DNA of 64,000 bases from Pseudomonadota bacterium (GCA_020160955.1 JAIUOX010000003.1:1-64000); one strand, 5' to 3'; numbered from the stretch's first letter, positions 8,188 to 17,470 are shown. The notes: a model not told the origin generated them from the sequence alone. Numbers and translations: made by a program.

Positions 8188-9168
8188 ATGAGAGGGACCC
8201 TGCGGCGCCGCGGCGTCCTGTCCGCCGCCGGGGGCGTGATCCTCGCGCCCCTCGCCCTGACGTCCGCCTTCGCCTGGCCGGATGCGCCGCTCCGGGTGAT
8301 CGTCCCGTTCACCCCGGCCGGGGGGCCCGATTTCATCGGCCGGTACGTGGCCGAACGCCTGTCGCCGATGGTTTCCCAGCCTGTCGTGGTCGAGAACATG
8401 CCCGGTGCCTCGGGCAATATCGGCAGCCAGGTGGTGGCCCGGGCCAAGCCCGACGGCCTGACCCTGATGTCCTCGGTCAACACGCTGGTCATGAATGCCA
8501 GTTTGTTCCGTACCCTGCCGTACGACCCGGTGACCGACTTCACCCCGATCGGCCTGACCGCCTGGGGCTCGCTGGTCCTCGTCGCCCATCCCGACCAGAA
8601 GGCCGCCACGCTGGCCGACCTGATGGCCACGGCCAAAGCCCAGCCGGGCAAGATCGGCTACGCCAGCCCCGGCGTCGGCACCCCGCATCACCTCGCGATG
8701 GCCCTGATCGAGACCGCCAACGGCGCCGAACTGATGCATGTTCCCTACAAGGGGTCGGCCGGCGCGGTGCAGGACGTGCTGTCGGGCCAGGTCGGCTTCA
8801 TGTTCATGCCGGTCCATGTCGCGGCATCCTACATCCGCAGCGGCAAGCTGAAGGCGCTGGTGGTGTCGAGCCCGCAACGCCTGCCGCAGTTGCCCGACGT
8901 GCCGACCCTGTCGGAGGCCGGGCTCAAGGGCGTCGACGTCGACATGTGGTACGGCTTCTTCGCGCCCAAGGGCACGCCGGCCGAGATCGTCGATCGACTG
9001 AACCGCGACATCAACGCCATCCTGACCAGGCCGGAGGCCAAGGCGGCGTTCGAGGCCCAGGGCCTGATCCCGGCGACCTCGACCCCGGCGGCGTTCGCCG
9101 AGATCGTCGCGCGTGACCGCACCCGCTGGGCCGAGATCGTGGCCAAGCGCGGCATCCAGCCCGAGTAG
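8188..9168 (+). CDS. Bug-family tripartite tricarboxylate transporter substrate-binding protein
   Basis: This 326-residue periplasmic binding protein has an arginine-rich Tat/Sec-like signal (LRRRGVLSAAGGVILAP) and cleavage near FAW. Family landmarks are IVPFTPAGGPDFIGR, VVENMPGASGNIGSQVVARAKPDG, SLFRTLPYDPVTDF, HVPYKGSAGAVQDVLSGQV and the MWYGFFAPKGTPAEIVDRLN block. ATG 8188 was preferred over an in-frame TTG at 8176 because TGGAG just ahead of it makes a well-spaced Shine-Dalgarno. No tctA/tctB membrane genes are in the window, as is common for the many orphan Bug proteins. Its ligand cannot be deduced, though carboxylates or amides are usual. Confidence 0.9.
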   Translation: MRGTLRRRGVLSAAGGVILAPLALTSAFAWPDAPLRVIVPFTPAGGPDFIGRYVAERLSPMVSQPVVVENMPGASGNIGSQVVARAKPDGLTLMSSVNTLVMNASLFRTLPYDPVTDFTPIGLTAWGSLVLVAHPDQKAATLADLMATAKAQPGKIGYASPGVGTPHHLAMALIETANGAELMHVPYKGSAGAVQDVLSGQVGFMFMPVHVAASYIRSGKLKALVVSSPQRLPQLPDVPTLSEAGLKGVDVDMWYGFFAPKGTPAEIVDRLNRDINAILTRPEAKAAFEAQGLIPATSTPAAFAEIVARDRTRWAEIVAKRGIQPE

Positions 9169-9319
9169 TTCCCCGCCGACGCCGGGGCCCGCCCGCCGCG
9201 CGGCCCTGTCCCGCGCTTCCGTATCATGGAAGGCCGCGCCGACGGCCTTCTGGCCACGCCGCGGACGCTCCTCCACAATGACCGTCTCGACACCAACACG
9301 AGAATCGGGGGAACGTCCC

Positions 9320-9958
9320 ATGGTCTACGAATTGCGCTGCTACACCCTCGCGCCCGGCAAGATGCCGGAATACCTGAAGGCCGCCGAGACGATCGGCCGC
9401 CCGGCGCGCGGCAACAACTACGGCGTCAACCATGGCTACTGGACGGCCGAGTTCGGCGCGCTGAACCAGATCTGGCACCTCTGGAAGTACGACAGCCTCG
9501 ACGCGCGCGAGCGGCTGCGCGGCGAGCTCATGAAGAACAAGGACTGGACCGAGAAGTACGTGCCGACCATCCGGCCGCTGATCACGCGCCAGGACCTGCG
9601 GGTCATGAACGCGGTGGTCGACATCCGCCCCGACGACGGCACCACCGGCAACGTCTACGAGCTGCGCATCTACCGCACGCAGATGGGCGGCGCGGTGCAG
9701 TACGGCAAGGACTTCCTCGAGGTGAAGGCGGCGCGCGAGAAGTACTCGCCGATCTGGGGCGCCTGGACCGGCGAGTTCCCGACGCCCAACGAGTGGATCC
9801 ACCTGTGGCGCTACAAGAACCTGCAGGAGCGCTTCGAGGCGCGCGCCGCGGCGATGAAGGACCCGGCGTGGCAGGCCTACCTCGCCAAGGGCCCGGCCAA
9901 GCTGGCCGAGATGCACTCGACGCTGCTGCTGCCGACCAACTACTCGCCGCTCAAGTAG
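9320..9958 (+). CDS. NIPSNAP family protein
   Basis: The protein has 212 residues and contains two ferredoxin-like NIPSNAP units, about residues 1-100 and 108-212. Each opens with YELRxYxx (VYELRCYTL and VYELRIYRT) and contains a W-W/HLW segment (GALNQIWHLWKYDS and PNEWIHLWRYKN). The duplication is visible from these paired motifs. NIPSNAP proteins are small cytosolic proteins of mostly unknown role in bacteria. ATG 9320 has a strong GGGGGAA Shine-Dalgarno. It sits 40 bp before the CoxL-like gene on the same strand and may be cotranscribed with it. Confidence 0.85.
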   Translation: MVYELRCYTLAPGKMPEYLKAAETIGRPARGNNYGVNHGYWTAEFGALNQIWHLWKYDSLDARERLRGELMKNKDWTEKYVPTIRPLITRQDLRVMNAVVDIRPDDGTTGNVYELRIYRTQMGGAVQYGKDFLEVKAAREKYSPIWGAWTGEFPTPNEWIHLWRYKNLQERFEARAAAMKDPAWQAYLAKGPAKLAEMHSTLLLPTNYSPLK

Positions 9959-9998
9959 CCGTCGGCGAGGCGCGACAGGATCCCCGGAAAGGCACGAG

Positions 9999-12329
9999 AT
10001 GGACACGTACGACGACACCGAACTCGCTCTCATGAAATTCGGTGTCGGCCAGCCCGTGCCGCGGCTCGAGGATCCGACCCTGCTGAGCGGGCGCGGCCGC
10101 TACACCGACGACGTCACCCTGGCCGGCCAGGCCTTCGCCGTCATGGTGCGCAGCCGCGTCGCGCACGGCGTGCTGAAGGGCGTCGACACGACCGCCGCCC
10201 GGACGATGCCGGGCGTGCTGGCGATCTACACCGCGGCCGATCTCGACGCCGCGGGCTACGGGCCGCTCAAGTGCCCGATGAACCTGCCGCAGCGCGACGG
10301 CTCGCCGATGAAGACGCCGCCGCGGCCGTCGCTGGCCAAGGGCAAGGTGCGCTTCGTCGGCGAGCCGGTCGCGTGCGTGGTCGCCGAGACCGCCGTGCAG
10401 GCCAAGGACGCGGCCGAGGCGGTCGAGCTCGACATCGACGAGTTGCCGGCCGTGACCTCGCCGGCCGAGGCGGCGAAGCCGGGCGCGCCCAGCGTGCACG
10501 ACGACGTGCCGGGCAACGTCGCGCTCGACTTCCACTACGGCGACGCCGAGGCGGTGGCCAAGGCCTTCGCGGCGGCGGCGCACGTCACGCGGCTCGAGAT
10601 CGTGTCCAACCGCGTGGTCGTCAACCCGATGGAGCCGCGCTCGGCGATCGGCGAGTTCGATGCCGCGAGCGGGCGCTACACGCTGCATGTCGGCTGCCAG
10701 GGCGTGATGGGCATCCGCGGCGGGCTGGCGCGCGACGTGCTGAACGTGCCGCCCAAGCAGGTCCGCGTGCTGACCGGCAACGTCGGCGGCTCGTTCGGCA
10801 TGAAGAGCCAGGTCTATCCCGAGTACGCGCCGCTCCTGCTGGCGGCCAGGCTGCTCGGCCGGCCGGTCAAGTGGACCGACGAGCGCTCCGAGAGCTTCCT
10901 GAGCGACCACCACGGTCGCGACCACCAGCGCGTCGCCGAGCTGGCGCTCGACAGGGACGGGCATTTCCTCGCGGTGCGGCTGACCGGCTACGGCAACGCC
11001 GGCGCCTACATCTACCCGCCGATGCCGGCCACCACGAACGCGGTGAAGAACGTCATCGACGTCTACCGCACGCCGGCGATGGAGGTGAATTCCAAGGTGG
11101 TGTTCACCAACACCACGCCGGTCGCGGCCTACCGCGGCGCCGGCCGGCCCGAGGGCAACTACTACATGGAACGGCTGATCGACACGGCGGCCCGCGAGAT
11201 GGGCATCGACCGCGTCGAGCTGCGCCGCCGCAACCACATCGCGCCGTCGCAGATGCCCTACAAGGCGCCGTCGGGCATGACCTACGACTCGGGCGAGTTC
11301 ACGACCATCCTCGACAAGGCGCTGGCCGCCGCCGACTGGGACGGCTTCGAGGCGCGCAAGGCCGACAGCCTCGCGCGCAACAAGCTGCGCGGCCGCGGCA
11401 TCGGCGCCTACCTCGAGGTCACCGGTCCGCCGGCCAAGGAGTATGGCGGCGTGCGCTTCGAGAACGACGGCACGGTCACCATGCTGAGCGGCACGCTCGA
11501 CTACGGCCAGGGACACGCGACGCCGTTCGCGCAGGTGCTGGGCGGCAAGCTCGGTATCCCGGTCGACCGCTTCCGCCTGCTGCAGGGCGATTCCGACCAG
11601 CTCGAGGTCGGTGGCGGCACCGGCGGCTCGAAGTCAGCGCTGGTCGCCAGCCAGGCCTTCCTCGAGGCCGGCGACAAGGTGATCGAGCAGGGTCGCCAGA
11701 TCGCCGCGCACGTGCTGGAGGCCGCGACGGCCGACATCGAGTTCGCGCGCGGCCGCTTCACCATCGCCGGCACCGACCGCGGCATCGGCATCCTCGAACT
11801 GGCGGCGAAGTTGCGGTCGGGCCTGCGGCTGCCAGCCGACGTGCCGCCGTCGCTAGACGTGAAGCACGTCTCCGACAACCCGCCGTTCTCGTTTCCCAAC
11901 GGCTGCCACGTCGCCGAGGTCGAGATCGACCGCGACACCGGCCATGTCGAGGTCGTGCGCTACTTCATGGTCAACGACTTCGGCACGGTCATCAACCCGA
12001 TGCTGGTCGCCGGACAGGCGCATGGCGGCGTCGTGCAGGGCATCGGCCAGGCGCTGATGGAACGCACGATCTACGACGCTCAGGGCCAGCCGGTGACCGG
12101 CTCGTACATGGACTACGCCCTGCCGCGCGCCAGCGACGCGCCCGACATGTCGGTGCAGAACCACTCGGTGCCGTGCAAGACCAACCTGCTGGGCGTGAAA
12201 GGCTGCGGCGAGGCGGGCTGCGCCGGTGCGCTGCCGTCGGTCATGAACGCCGTGGTCGACGCGCTGGGTGGCCAGCACATCGACATGCCGGTGACGCCGG
12301 AGAAGGTCTGGCGGGCGCTGAACGGCTGA
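9999..12329 (+). CDS. CoxL-type molybdenum hydroxylase large subunit (xanthine dehydrogenase family, form II-like)
   Basis: The protein has 776 residues. It carries the N-terminal a/b hammerhead domain (PRLEDPTLLSGRGRYTDDV) and the two molybdopterin cytosine dinucleotide-binding domains of the xanthine oxidase family. Markers include GNVGGSFGMKSQ, the active-site loop AYRGAGRPEG (the AYRGAGR form of form II proteins, not the AYRCSFR of true CO dehydrogenase), GQGHATPFAQ and the C-terminal GCGEAGCAGALPS with the catalytic Glu. It should hydroxylate or oxidise an unknown organic substrate in the cytoplasm. The small 2Fe-2S and medium FAD subunit genes that normally flank it are absent here, so it is an orphan within this window. 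Confidence 0.88.
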   Translation: MDTYDDTELALMKFGVGQPVPRLEDPTLLSGRGRYTDDVTLAGQAFAVMVRSRVAHGVLKGVDTTAARTMPGVLAIYTAADLDAAGYGPLKCPMNLPQRDGSPMKTPPRPSLAKGKVRFVGEPVACVVAETAVQAKDAAEAVELDIDELPAVTSPAEAAKPGAPSVHDDVPGNVALDFHYGDAEAVAKAFAAAAHVTRLEIVSNRVVVNPMEPRSAIGEFDAASGRYTLHVGCQGVMGIRGGLARDVLNVPPKQVRVLTGNVGGSFGMKSQVYPEYAPLLLAARLLGRPVKWTDERSESFLSDHHGRDHQRVAELALDRDGHFLAVRLTGYGNAGAYIYPPMPATTNAVKNVIDVYRTPAMEVNSKVVFTNTTPVAAYRGAGRPEGNYYMERLIDTAAREMGIDRVELRRRNHIAPSQMPYKAPSGMTYDSGEFTTILDKALAAADWDGFEARKADSLARNKLRGRGIGAYLEVTGPPAKEYGGVRFENDGTVTMLSGTLDYGQGHATPFAQVLGGKLGIPVDRFRLLQGDSDQLEVGGGTGGSKSALVASQAFLEAGDKVIEQGRQIAAHVLEAATADIEFARGRFTIAGTDRGIGILELAAKLRSGLRLPADVPPSLDVKHVSDNPPFSFPNGCHVAEVEIDRDTGHVEVVRYFMVNDFGTVINPMLVAGQAHGGVVQGIGQALMERTIYDAQGQPVTGSYMDYALPRASDAPDMSVQNHSVPCKTNLLGVKGCGEAGCAGALPSVMNAVVDALGGQHIDMPVTPEKVWRALNG

Positions 12330-12333
12330 CGCG

Positions 12334-12930
12334 CTACGGCGCGCGCGACGTCGGCAGCGCGTAGCCCGCCGCCGTCTCGGCCGCGATGGTCTTCTGCACC
12401 GCCGGCCGCGCCAGCACGCGCGCGTAGAGATCCTCGACCGCCGGGAACTTGCCGTCGGGCAGGTGGTGGGCCGGCTTGAAGCGCCAGTACAGCCGGAACA
12501 GGTGGATGTCGGAAATCGAGTAGCGGTCGCCGACCGTCCAGGCGCGGCCCGCCAGCCGCTTCTCGGCGACGGCGAAGGCCTCGTGTACCGCCTCCGGTCC
12601 CTGGCGGCTGGCGGTGTGGACGCCCGAGGCGAGAAACGACATCCACGACACGACCTCGGCTTCGGCCGCGACATCGCCGGCCGGCAGCAGGTTGGCCGCC
12701 GGGTAGGCGCGCGCGAGATACCAGAGACAGCCCGCGACCTCGGTCAGCACGCGGCCGTCGATCACCAGCGTCGGCACGCGGCCGTTGGGGTTGATCGCGA
12801 GGAAGCCCGGGGTGCGCGTGTCCTTGGCCTGCAATGACAGCGCCTTGGACTCGAACGGTGCCCCGGTCTCGTGCAGGGCGACGTGGACCGCCATCGAGCT
12901 CGAACCGGGCGAATGGTAGAAAGTCAGCAT
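12334..12930 (-). CDS. Glutathione S-transferase family protein
   Basis: The protein has 198 residues. The N-terminal thioredoxin-like domain starts LTFYHSPGSSSMAVHVAL, with the glutathione-interacting Ser cluster, and continues to INPNGRVPTLVIDGRVLTE, the cis-Pro loop. An all-helical C-terminal domain ends near residue 190 and contains the N-capping box motif SISDIHLF. The closest general type is the bacterial beta/theta-like GST used in detoxification or as a lyase/isomerase. The gene is convergent with coxL (4 bp apart) and lies 15 bp upstream of livM on the same strand. Confidence 0.88.
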   Translation of the reverse strand: MLTFYHSPGSSSMAVHVALHETGAPFESKALSLQAKDTRTPGFLAINPNGRVPTLVIDGRVLTEVAGCLWYLARAYPAANLLPAGDVAAEAEVVSWMSFLASGVHTASRQGPEAVHEAFAVAEKRLAGRAWTVGDRYSISDIHLFRLYWRFKPAHHLPDGKFPAVEDLYARVLARPAVQKTIAAETAAGYALPTSRAP

Positions 12931-12945
12931 CGCGGGGCGCTCCCC

Positions 12946-13905
12946 TCAGGTGGGACGGCGCGCCGAGCGGGCCCTGAGGACCTCCCACACGCCGATCATG
13001 CCGGCCGGCCACAGCAGCAGGATCGCCGCCAGCACCGCGCCGAGGACGATCTTGTCACCGTCGCCGCCGATCGAGAAGAAGGTCTGCTGCACGATGATCA
13101 GCGCCGTGCCGATCAGCGGCCCGAGCAACAGGCGGCGGCCGACGATCACGATGGCCGTCAGCATCAGCACGAGGAAGTAGCTCTCGAACATGTCCGGCCC
13201 GACATAGGCGCGCTGGTAGGCGTAGAGCCAGCCGGCCAGCGCCGAGATCGGCGCCGAGGCGACGAACACCAGCAGCCGCACGGCGCGCGCGTCGACGCCC
13301 AGCGCGGTCGCGAGGTCGGGGTTCATCTGCACCATCAGGGCGCTGGTGCCGAGCCGCGACCGGCGGAAGCGCTGCACGAACAGCAGGGTCAGCATCAGCA
13401 GCGCCCAGGCCACCGGCCACAGGTCCTCGTTGCCGCCCCCCGACACGCCGCGGCCGAAGATCGTGAGCTCGAGCGGCGGAATGCCGACGATGCCGTCCGA
13501 ACCGCCGAGGAAGGACCAGTTGAAGGCGACCTCCATGGCGACCACCGCGGCGGCGTAGGTCACCAGCGAGAACACGAACTCGCGGGTCTTCAGCGTCACC
13601 AGCCCGAGGATCGCCGCCAGCACCAGCGACACGCCGATCGCCGCGGCGGCGGTCTGCCAGCCGTTCCAGCCGGCGTTGACCGCCAGCATCGCCGCGGCGT
13701 AGCCGCCGGCCGCCCAGAAGATCGTGTGCCCGAGGCTGACCTCGCCGAGGTACGACAGGATCAGGTCGGCGCCGTACGACATCACCGCCAGCAGGGCGAT
13801 GGTGGTGCAGGCGGCGTAGACCACCGGCGTGCCGCCGGCGACGCTCGGCACGAAGTAGGCGAGGGCCGCCAGCGCGAGGGCGGCGGGGGTGGCCAGGACC
13901 TTCAT
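12946..13905 (-). CDS. livM: Branched-chain amino-acid-type ABC transporter permease LivM
   Basis: This 319-residue inner-membrane permease is the LivM-type partner of LivH. The hydrophobic profile gives about eight to nine segments. LSYLGEVSLGHTIFWAAGGYAAA corresponds to the conserved GQxSLGHAAFxGxGAY region, and NPDLATALGVDARAVRLLVF to the cytoplasmic EAA-like loop. ATG 13905 overlaps the livH stop by 4 bp. Last gene of livKGFHM. The actual substrate of such HAAT-family systems may be an amino acid, amide, urea or aromatic acid. Confidence 0.92.
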   Translation of the reverse strand: MKVLATPAALALAALAYFVPSVAGGTPVVYAACTTIALLAVMSYGADLILSYLGEVSLGHTIFWAAGGYAAAMLAVNAGWNGWQTAAAAIGVSLVLAAILGLVTLKTREFVFSLVTYAAAVVAMEVAFNWSFLGGSDGIVGIPPLELTIFGRGVSGGGNEDLWPVAWALLMLTLLFVQRFRRSRLGTSALMVQMNPDLATALGVDARAVRLLVFVASAPISALAGWLYAYQRAYVGPDMFESYFLVLMLTAIVIVGRRLLLGPLIGTALIIVQQTFFSIGGDGDKIVLGAVLAAILLLWPAGMIGVWEVLRARSARRPT

Positions 13906-14756
13906 CGCGCGGCCAGCCCGCGCGGCCGCGTCACGAGGACGGCCAGCAGCAGCAGGAAGGCGGCGGCGGTGGTGTAGGCCGGCGACACCAGCGCGCCGAA
14001 CAGGGCGGTGAACATGCCCAGCCCGAAGCCTGCCAGCAGGCTGCCGCCGACGCTGCCGATGCCGCCCAGCACGACCACGACGAAGGTCAGGATGACCTCG
14101 TCGAAGCCCATGCTGGTGAGGATCGGGCTGCGCGGCGCGACCAGCCCGGCGGCCAGCGCGACGGCGGCGCACTCGAAGACGAAGACGCCGATGTAGACCC
14201 GCGCCGCGTCGAGGCCGAACAGCTGGGCGAGCTTGGGATCCTCGGCGACGGCGCGCACCACGGCGCCCAGCCGCGTGCGGTTCAGCACCAGCCACAGCGC
14301 GCCGAACAGCACGAGCGTGCCGGCGAGCGTCACCACGTCCTGCCAGGTGAACCAGATGTCGCCGAAGCGGATGGAGGCCTCCTGCAGCGGGCTCACGAAG
14401 CGCTCGGGGTCGCCGCCGAAGATGCGGGCGCCGCCGCCGGTGATGACGTAACCGAAGCCCAGCGTGACGATCATCAGGCTGGTCAGGTTCTGCTGCATGA
14501 CCAGCGGCAGCATCATGGCCTGCAGCACGATGCCCAGCAGGCCGAGCGCGAGCACGGCGAGCGGCACGGCGACGAAGTAGTTGACGCCCAGCTTGGCCAT
14601 CGCCGCCCAGGCGAGGAAGGCGCCCAGCATGTAGAGCTGGCCGTGCGCGAAGTTGACCAGCCGGGCGGCGCCCAGCAGCACGGTCCAGCCGATGGCGATC
14701 AGGGCGTAGCCCGAGCCCAGCACCAGTCCGTTGATGATCTGCTGCGCGAGGTTCAT
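13902..14756 (-). CDS. livH: Branched-chain amino-acid-type ABC transporter permease LivH
   Basis: This 284-residue permease opens MNLAQQIINGLVLGSGYALIAIG and continues LVNFAHGQLYMLGAF, the standard LivH N-terminal signature. RTRLGAVVRAVAEDPKLAQLFGLD is the cytoplasmic loop that contacts the ATPases. VVLGGIGSVGGSLLAGFGLG and the RPRGL ending are also typical. It overlaps livF by 4 bp upstream and livM by 4 bp downstream, so all three are translationally coupled. Confidence 0.94.
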   Translation of the reverse strand: MNLAQQIINGLVLGSGYALIAIGWTVLLGAARLVNFAHGQLYMLGAFLAWAAMAKLGVNYFVAVPLAVLALGLLGIVLQAMMLPLVMQQNLTSLMIVTLGFGYVITGGGARIFGGDPERFVSPLQEASIRFGDIWFTWQDVVTLAGTLVLFGALWLVLNRTRLGAVVRAVAEDPKLAQLFGLDAARVYIGVFVFECAAVALAAGLVAPRSPILTSMGFDEVILTFVVVVLGGIGSVGGSLLAGFGLGMFTALFGALVSPAYTTAAAFLLLLAVLVTRPRGLAAR

Positions 14757-15499
14757 GCCGTCAGGCTTCCCAGGTAGGCTTCGAGGATGCGCGGGTCGTC
14801 CTTCATCGCGGCGGCCGGACCGCGCGCCACGACGTGGCCGCGCTCCAGCAGGTAGAGCTCGTCGACTAGTTCGAGGGTGGCCCGCACGTTCTGCTCGACC
14901 AGCAGCAGCGACAGGCCGCGGTCGACCAGCGCCCGCATCGTCGACAGGAGGTCGTAGACCAGGCGTGGCGCGAGGCCGGCCGACGGCTCGTCGAGCAGCA
15001 GCACGCGCGGCGCGGCGCGCAGCGCGCGGCTGACCGCCACCATCTGGCGTTCGCCGCCCGACAGCATGCCGCCCTTGTGGCTGCGGCGCTCGGCCAGCCG
15101 CGGGAACAGGCCGAAGATGTCGTCCATCGAGAAGGTGTGGCGGCCGGTGGTGTCGGCCGGCGGCCGCACCAGCGCGATGTTCTCCATCACCGTCAGCTCG
15201 GCGAAGATGCCCTTGCCCTCGGGCACCAGCACCAGCCCGCGCTCGGCGCGGCGATGCGGCGCCAGCCCGTCCATCGACTGGCCGGCGAGATGCACGCTGC
15301 CGCGCACCGTCGGGCGGCCGCGCGACCAGCCGGCCAGCGCGTTGACCAGCGTGCTCTTGCCGGCACCGTTGGCGCCGACCATGCCGACCATGCGGCCAGC
15401 CGGCACCACGAGGTCGACGTCGTCGACCGCGAGGTTGCCGCCGTAGCGGACCGACAGGCCCTTGGCCTCGAGGGCGGGTGGGGGCGCCGCTTCGCTCAT
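14753..15499 (-). CDS. livF: ABC transporter ATP-binding protein LivF
   Basis: This 248-residue ATPase has Walker A VGANGAGKSTL near residue 42, the LivF-specific Q-loop phrase LVPEGKGIFAELTVMENI, signature LSGGERQMVAVSRAL, Walker B LLLDEPSAGLAP and the switch region LLVEQNV. The motifs are intact, so it should be a working hydrolase paired with LivG. Start ATG 15499 overlaps the livG stop by 4 bp. Confidence 0.94.
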   Translation of the reverse strand: MSEAAPPPALEAKGLSVRYGGNLAVDDVDLVVPAGRMVGMVGANGAGKSTLVNALAGWSRGRPTVRGSVHLAGQSMDGLAPHRRAERGLVLVPEGKGIFAELTVMENIALVRPPADTTGRHTFSMDDIFGLFPRLAERRSHKGGMLSGGERQMVAVSRALRAAPRVLLLDEPSAGLAPRLVYDLLSTMRALVDRGLSLLLVEQNVRATLELVDELYLLERGHVVARGPAAAMKDDPRILEAYLGSLTA

Positions 15500-16275
15500 G
15501 CCGCGCGTCCCAGGTAGGCTTCCAGCACCGCCTCGTTGCGCTGGATCTCGGCCGGCGTGCCCTCCGCCAGCTTGCGGCCCTGGTCGATCACCACGATGCG
15601 GTCGGCGATCGCCATGATGAGGTCCATGTGGTGCTCGATCACCACCACCGCGACGCCGCGGCGGCGCAGGTCGACCAGCAGGTCGGCCAGCCGCTTCATG
15701 TCGGCGCCGCCGGTCCCCGCGGCCGGTTCGTCGATCAGCAGGGCGCGCGCGCCGGCGCCGTAGGCCAGCACGACCGAGAGCAGGCGCTGCGTGCCGTAGG
15801 CGATGTCGCCGGGGCGCTTGCCGTGGTCCTCGGGCGCGATGCCGAACGAGGTCAGCAGCTCGGCCGCCGCCGCCTCGGCCTTGCGGCGCGTCGCCAGCTC
15901 GCGCCACGGCAGGGCGATGGACTGGGCGAGCGATGTCGAGTGGTCGCGCAGCATCGCCGCCATGGCGTTCTCCAGCAGCGTAAGTTCGCCGAAGAAGGCG
16001 TTCTGCTGGAAGGTGCGCCGCAACCCGAGCCGCGCCAGCTCGTGCGTCTTGAGGCCGGTGACGCGCTGCCCCTCGAGCCGGACCTCGCCGTCACGCCGCA
16101 CGGCGTGCGTCACGGCGGCGAAGCACGAGCTCTTGCCCGCGCCGTTCGGCCCGATGATGCCGAGGATCTCGCCGGCCGAGACCTGCCACGACATGTCGTT
16201 CAGCGCGGTCAGCGCGCCGTAACGGACGGTCAGGCCCTGGACGGCGAGGAGGGGAGGAGCGGCGGCGCCGGCCAC
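15496..16275 (-). CDS. livG: ABC transporter ATP-binding protein LivG (divergent signature motif)
   Basis: This 259-residue ATPase has Walker A GPNGAGKSS, the LivG Q-loop RRTFQQNAFFGELTLLENAM, Walker B ALLIDEPAAGTG and switch His in VIEHHMDLIM. The C-loop reads IAYGTQRLLSVVLAYG where family members usually have LxYGQQRRLEIARAL. The signature is therefore recognisable but divergent. The start is GTG at 16275, immediately adjacent to the livK stop (tag 16276-16278), and the stop overlaps livF. Confidence 0.9.
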   Translation of the reverse strand: MAGAAAPPLLAVQGLTVRYGALTALNDMSWQVSAGEILGIIGPNGAGKSSCFAAVTHAVRRDGEVRLEGQRVTGLKTHELARLGLRRTFQQNAFFGELTLLENAMAAMLRDHSTSLAQSIALPWRELATRRKAEAAAAELLTSFGIAPEDHGKRPGDIAYGTQRLLSVVLAYGAGARALLIDEPAAGTGGADMKRLADLLVDLRRRGVAVVVIEHHMDLIMAIADRIVVIDQGRKLAEGTPAEIQRNEAVLEAYLGRAA

Positions 16276-17457
16276 CTACTTCAGGACCTCCAGCTTGGCG
16301 GTCTTGCCGTCGACCACCTTGAAGATCGTGTGCTTGTGCCTGGCCTGGCCGTTGGGCTCGAACGCCACGTCGCCCAGGATCGTGCCGGGAACCGTCTTGC
16401 CGCGGATCGCCTCGGCGACCGTCTTGCGGTCGAGGCTCTTGGTCGCGTTGGCGGCCGAGGCCCAGACCTCGAGCGCCGCGGCGCCCATGGCCGCGCCCTT
16501 GTCCGGCGCTTCCTTGTGTTCCTTCTTGTAGGCCTCGACGAACGCCACGTTCTCCTTGATGCCGTCGAACGGCGGCAGGTCGGGGAAGTAGATGTCGGCC
16601 GAGATCACGCCGGTCATCGCCTCGCCGGCGATCCGGAACACGGTCGGCAGGATGGTGCCGACGGCGCCCACGAAGGTGCCCTCGATGCCGGCCTGGCGGT
16701 ACTGCTGGATCAGCGCCGGCATGCCCGACGATTCCGCCGCGTTGATGCCCACGACGGCGTCGGGCTTGGCCTGCTTGACATTGGCGAGGCTGACGCGGAA
16801 GTCGGTCTGCTTGAACGGGAACTGCTCGACGACGACCTTCTCCCACGGCTTGCCGAGCTTGTTGAGCTCGGCCTCGATCACCGCCTGGGCGCCGTTGCCG
16901 TAGGCGTCGTTCTGGGTCAGGAAGCCGATGCGCTTGGCGCCGAGCTTGTTGATCAGGATGTCGGCGATCACCGCGCCGTCCTGGCCGTTCGAGCTGTTGA
17001 GGCGGATGGCGTAGGGATTGCCCTGGCCCGACAGGATCGGGTCGGCTTTCGACACCGCCGTGATGTCGAGGATGTTGGCGCGGGCCAGCACCGGCTGCTC
17101 GGCCAGCGTCACCGGGCTGTTCCAGCCCTCGATCACCACCGCGACCTTCTCGGCGACCATCTCGTTGGCGCGCGTCACGCCGACCGCCGGCGTGCTCTCG
17201 TCGTCCTTGGCGACCACGACGATCTTGCGGCCGAGCACGCCGCCCTTGGCGTTGATCATCTCGGCGGCGATCTTCACCGCGCTGGTGACGGCCTGGCCGT
17301 TCGGACCGGCCGGGCCGGACAGCGGGAAGATCGTGCCGACCTTGATCGGCTCGCCCTGGGCCAGCGCCGACGGCACCAGCCCGGGCGCGGCGAGGGACGC
17401 GGCGCCCGCCGCCGCGCCGAGGGTGAAGTGGCGTCGTCCAAGCCGGGTCCGGATCAT
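16276..17457 (-). CDS. livK: Periplasmic binding protein LivK/HAAT family
   Basis: This 393-residue protein has a Tat-type signal (LGRRHFTLGAAAGAASLAAP, cleavage near ALAQ). The type I periplasmic-binding fold follows, with opening KVGTIFPLSGPAGPNGQ and the LNSSNGQDGAVIADIL and GFLTQNDAYGNGAQAV segments. It captures the ligand for LivHMGF, which may be an amino acid or a related small acid. ATG 17457 has a perfect AGGAGG Shine-Dalgarno at 17465-17470 (7-nt spacing). It is the first gene of the five-gene operon. A near-perfect palindrome lies directly upstream of that Shine-Dalgarno. Confidence 0.93.
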   Translation of the reverse strand: MIRTRLGRRHFTLGAAAGAASLAAPGLVPSALAQGEPIKVGTIFPLSGPAGPNGQAVTSAVKIAAEMINAKGGVLGRKIVVVAKDDESTPAVGVTRANEMVAEKVAVVIEGWNSPVTLAEQPVLARANILDITAVSKADPILSGQGNPYAIRLNSSNGQDGAVIADILINKLGAKRIGFLTQNDAYGNGAQAVIEAELNKLGKPWEKVVVEQFPFKQTDFRVSLANVKQAKPDAVVGINAAESSGMPALIQQYRQAGIEGTFVGAVGTILPTVFRIAGEAMTGVISADIYFPDLPPFDGIKENVAFVEAYKKEHKEAPDKGAAMGAAALEVWASAANATKSLDRKTVAEAIRGKTVPGTILGDVAFEPNGQARHKHTIFKVVDGKTAKLEVLK

Positions 17458-17470
17458 CGCGCTTCCTCCT

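Noticed and set aside
6381..9116. 911-codon plus-strand frame across modA, msrQ and the Bug gene
   Set aside because: It crosses three recognised genes and shows low-complexity composition with no domain.
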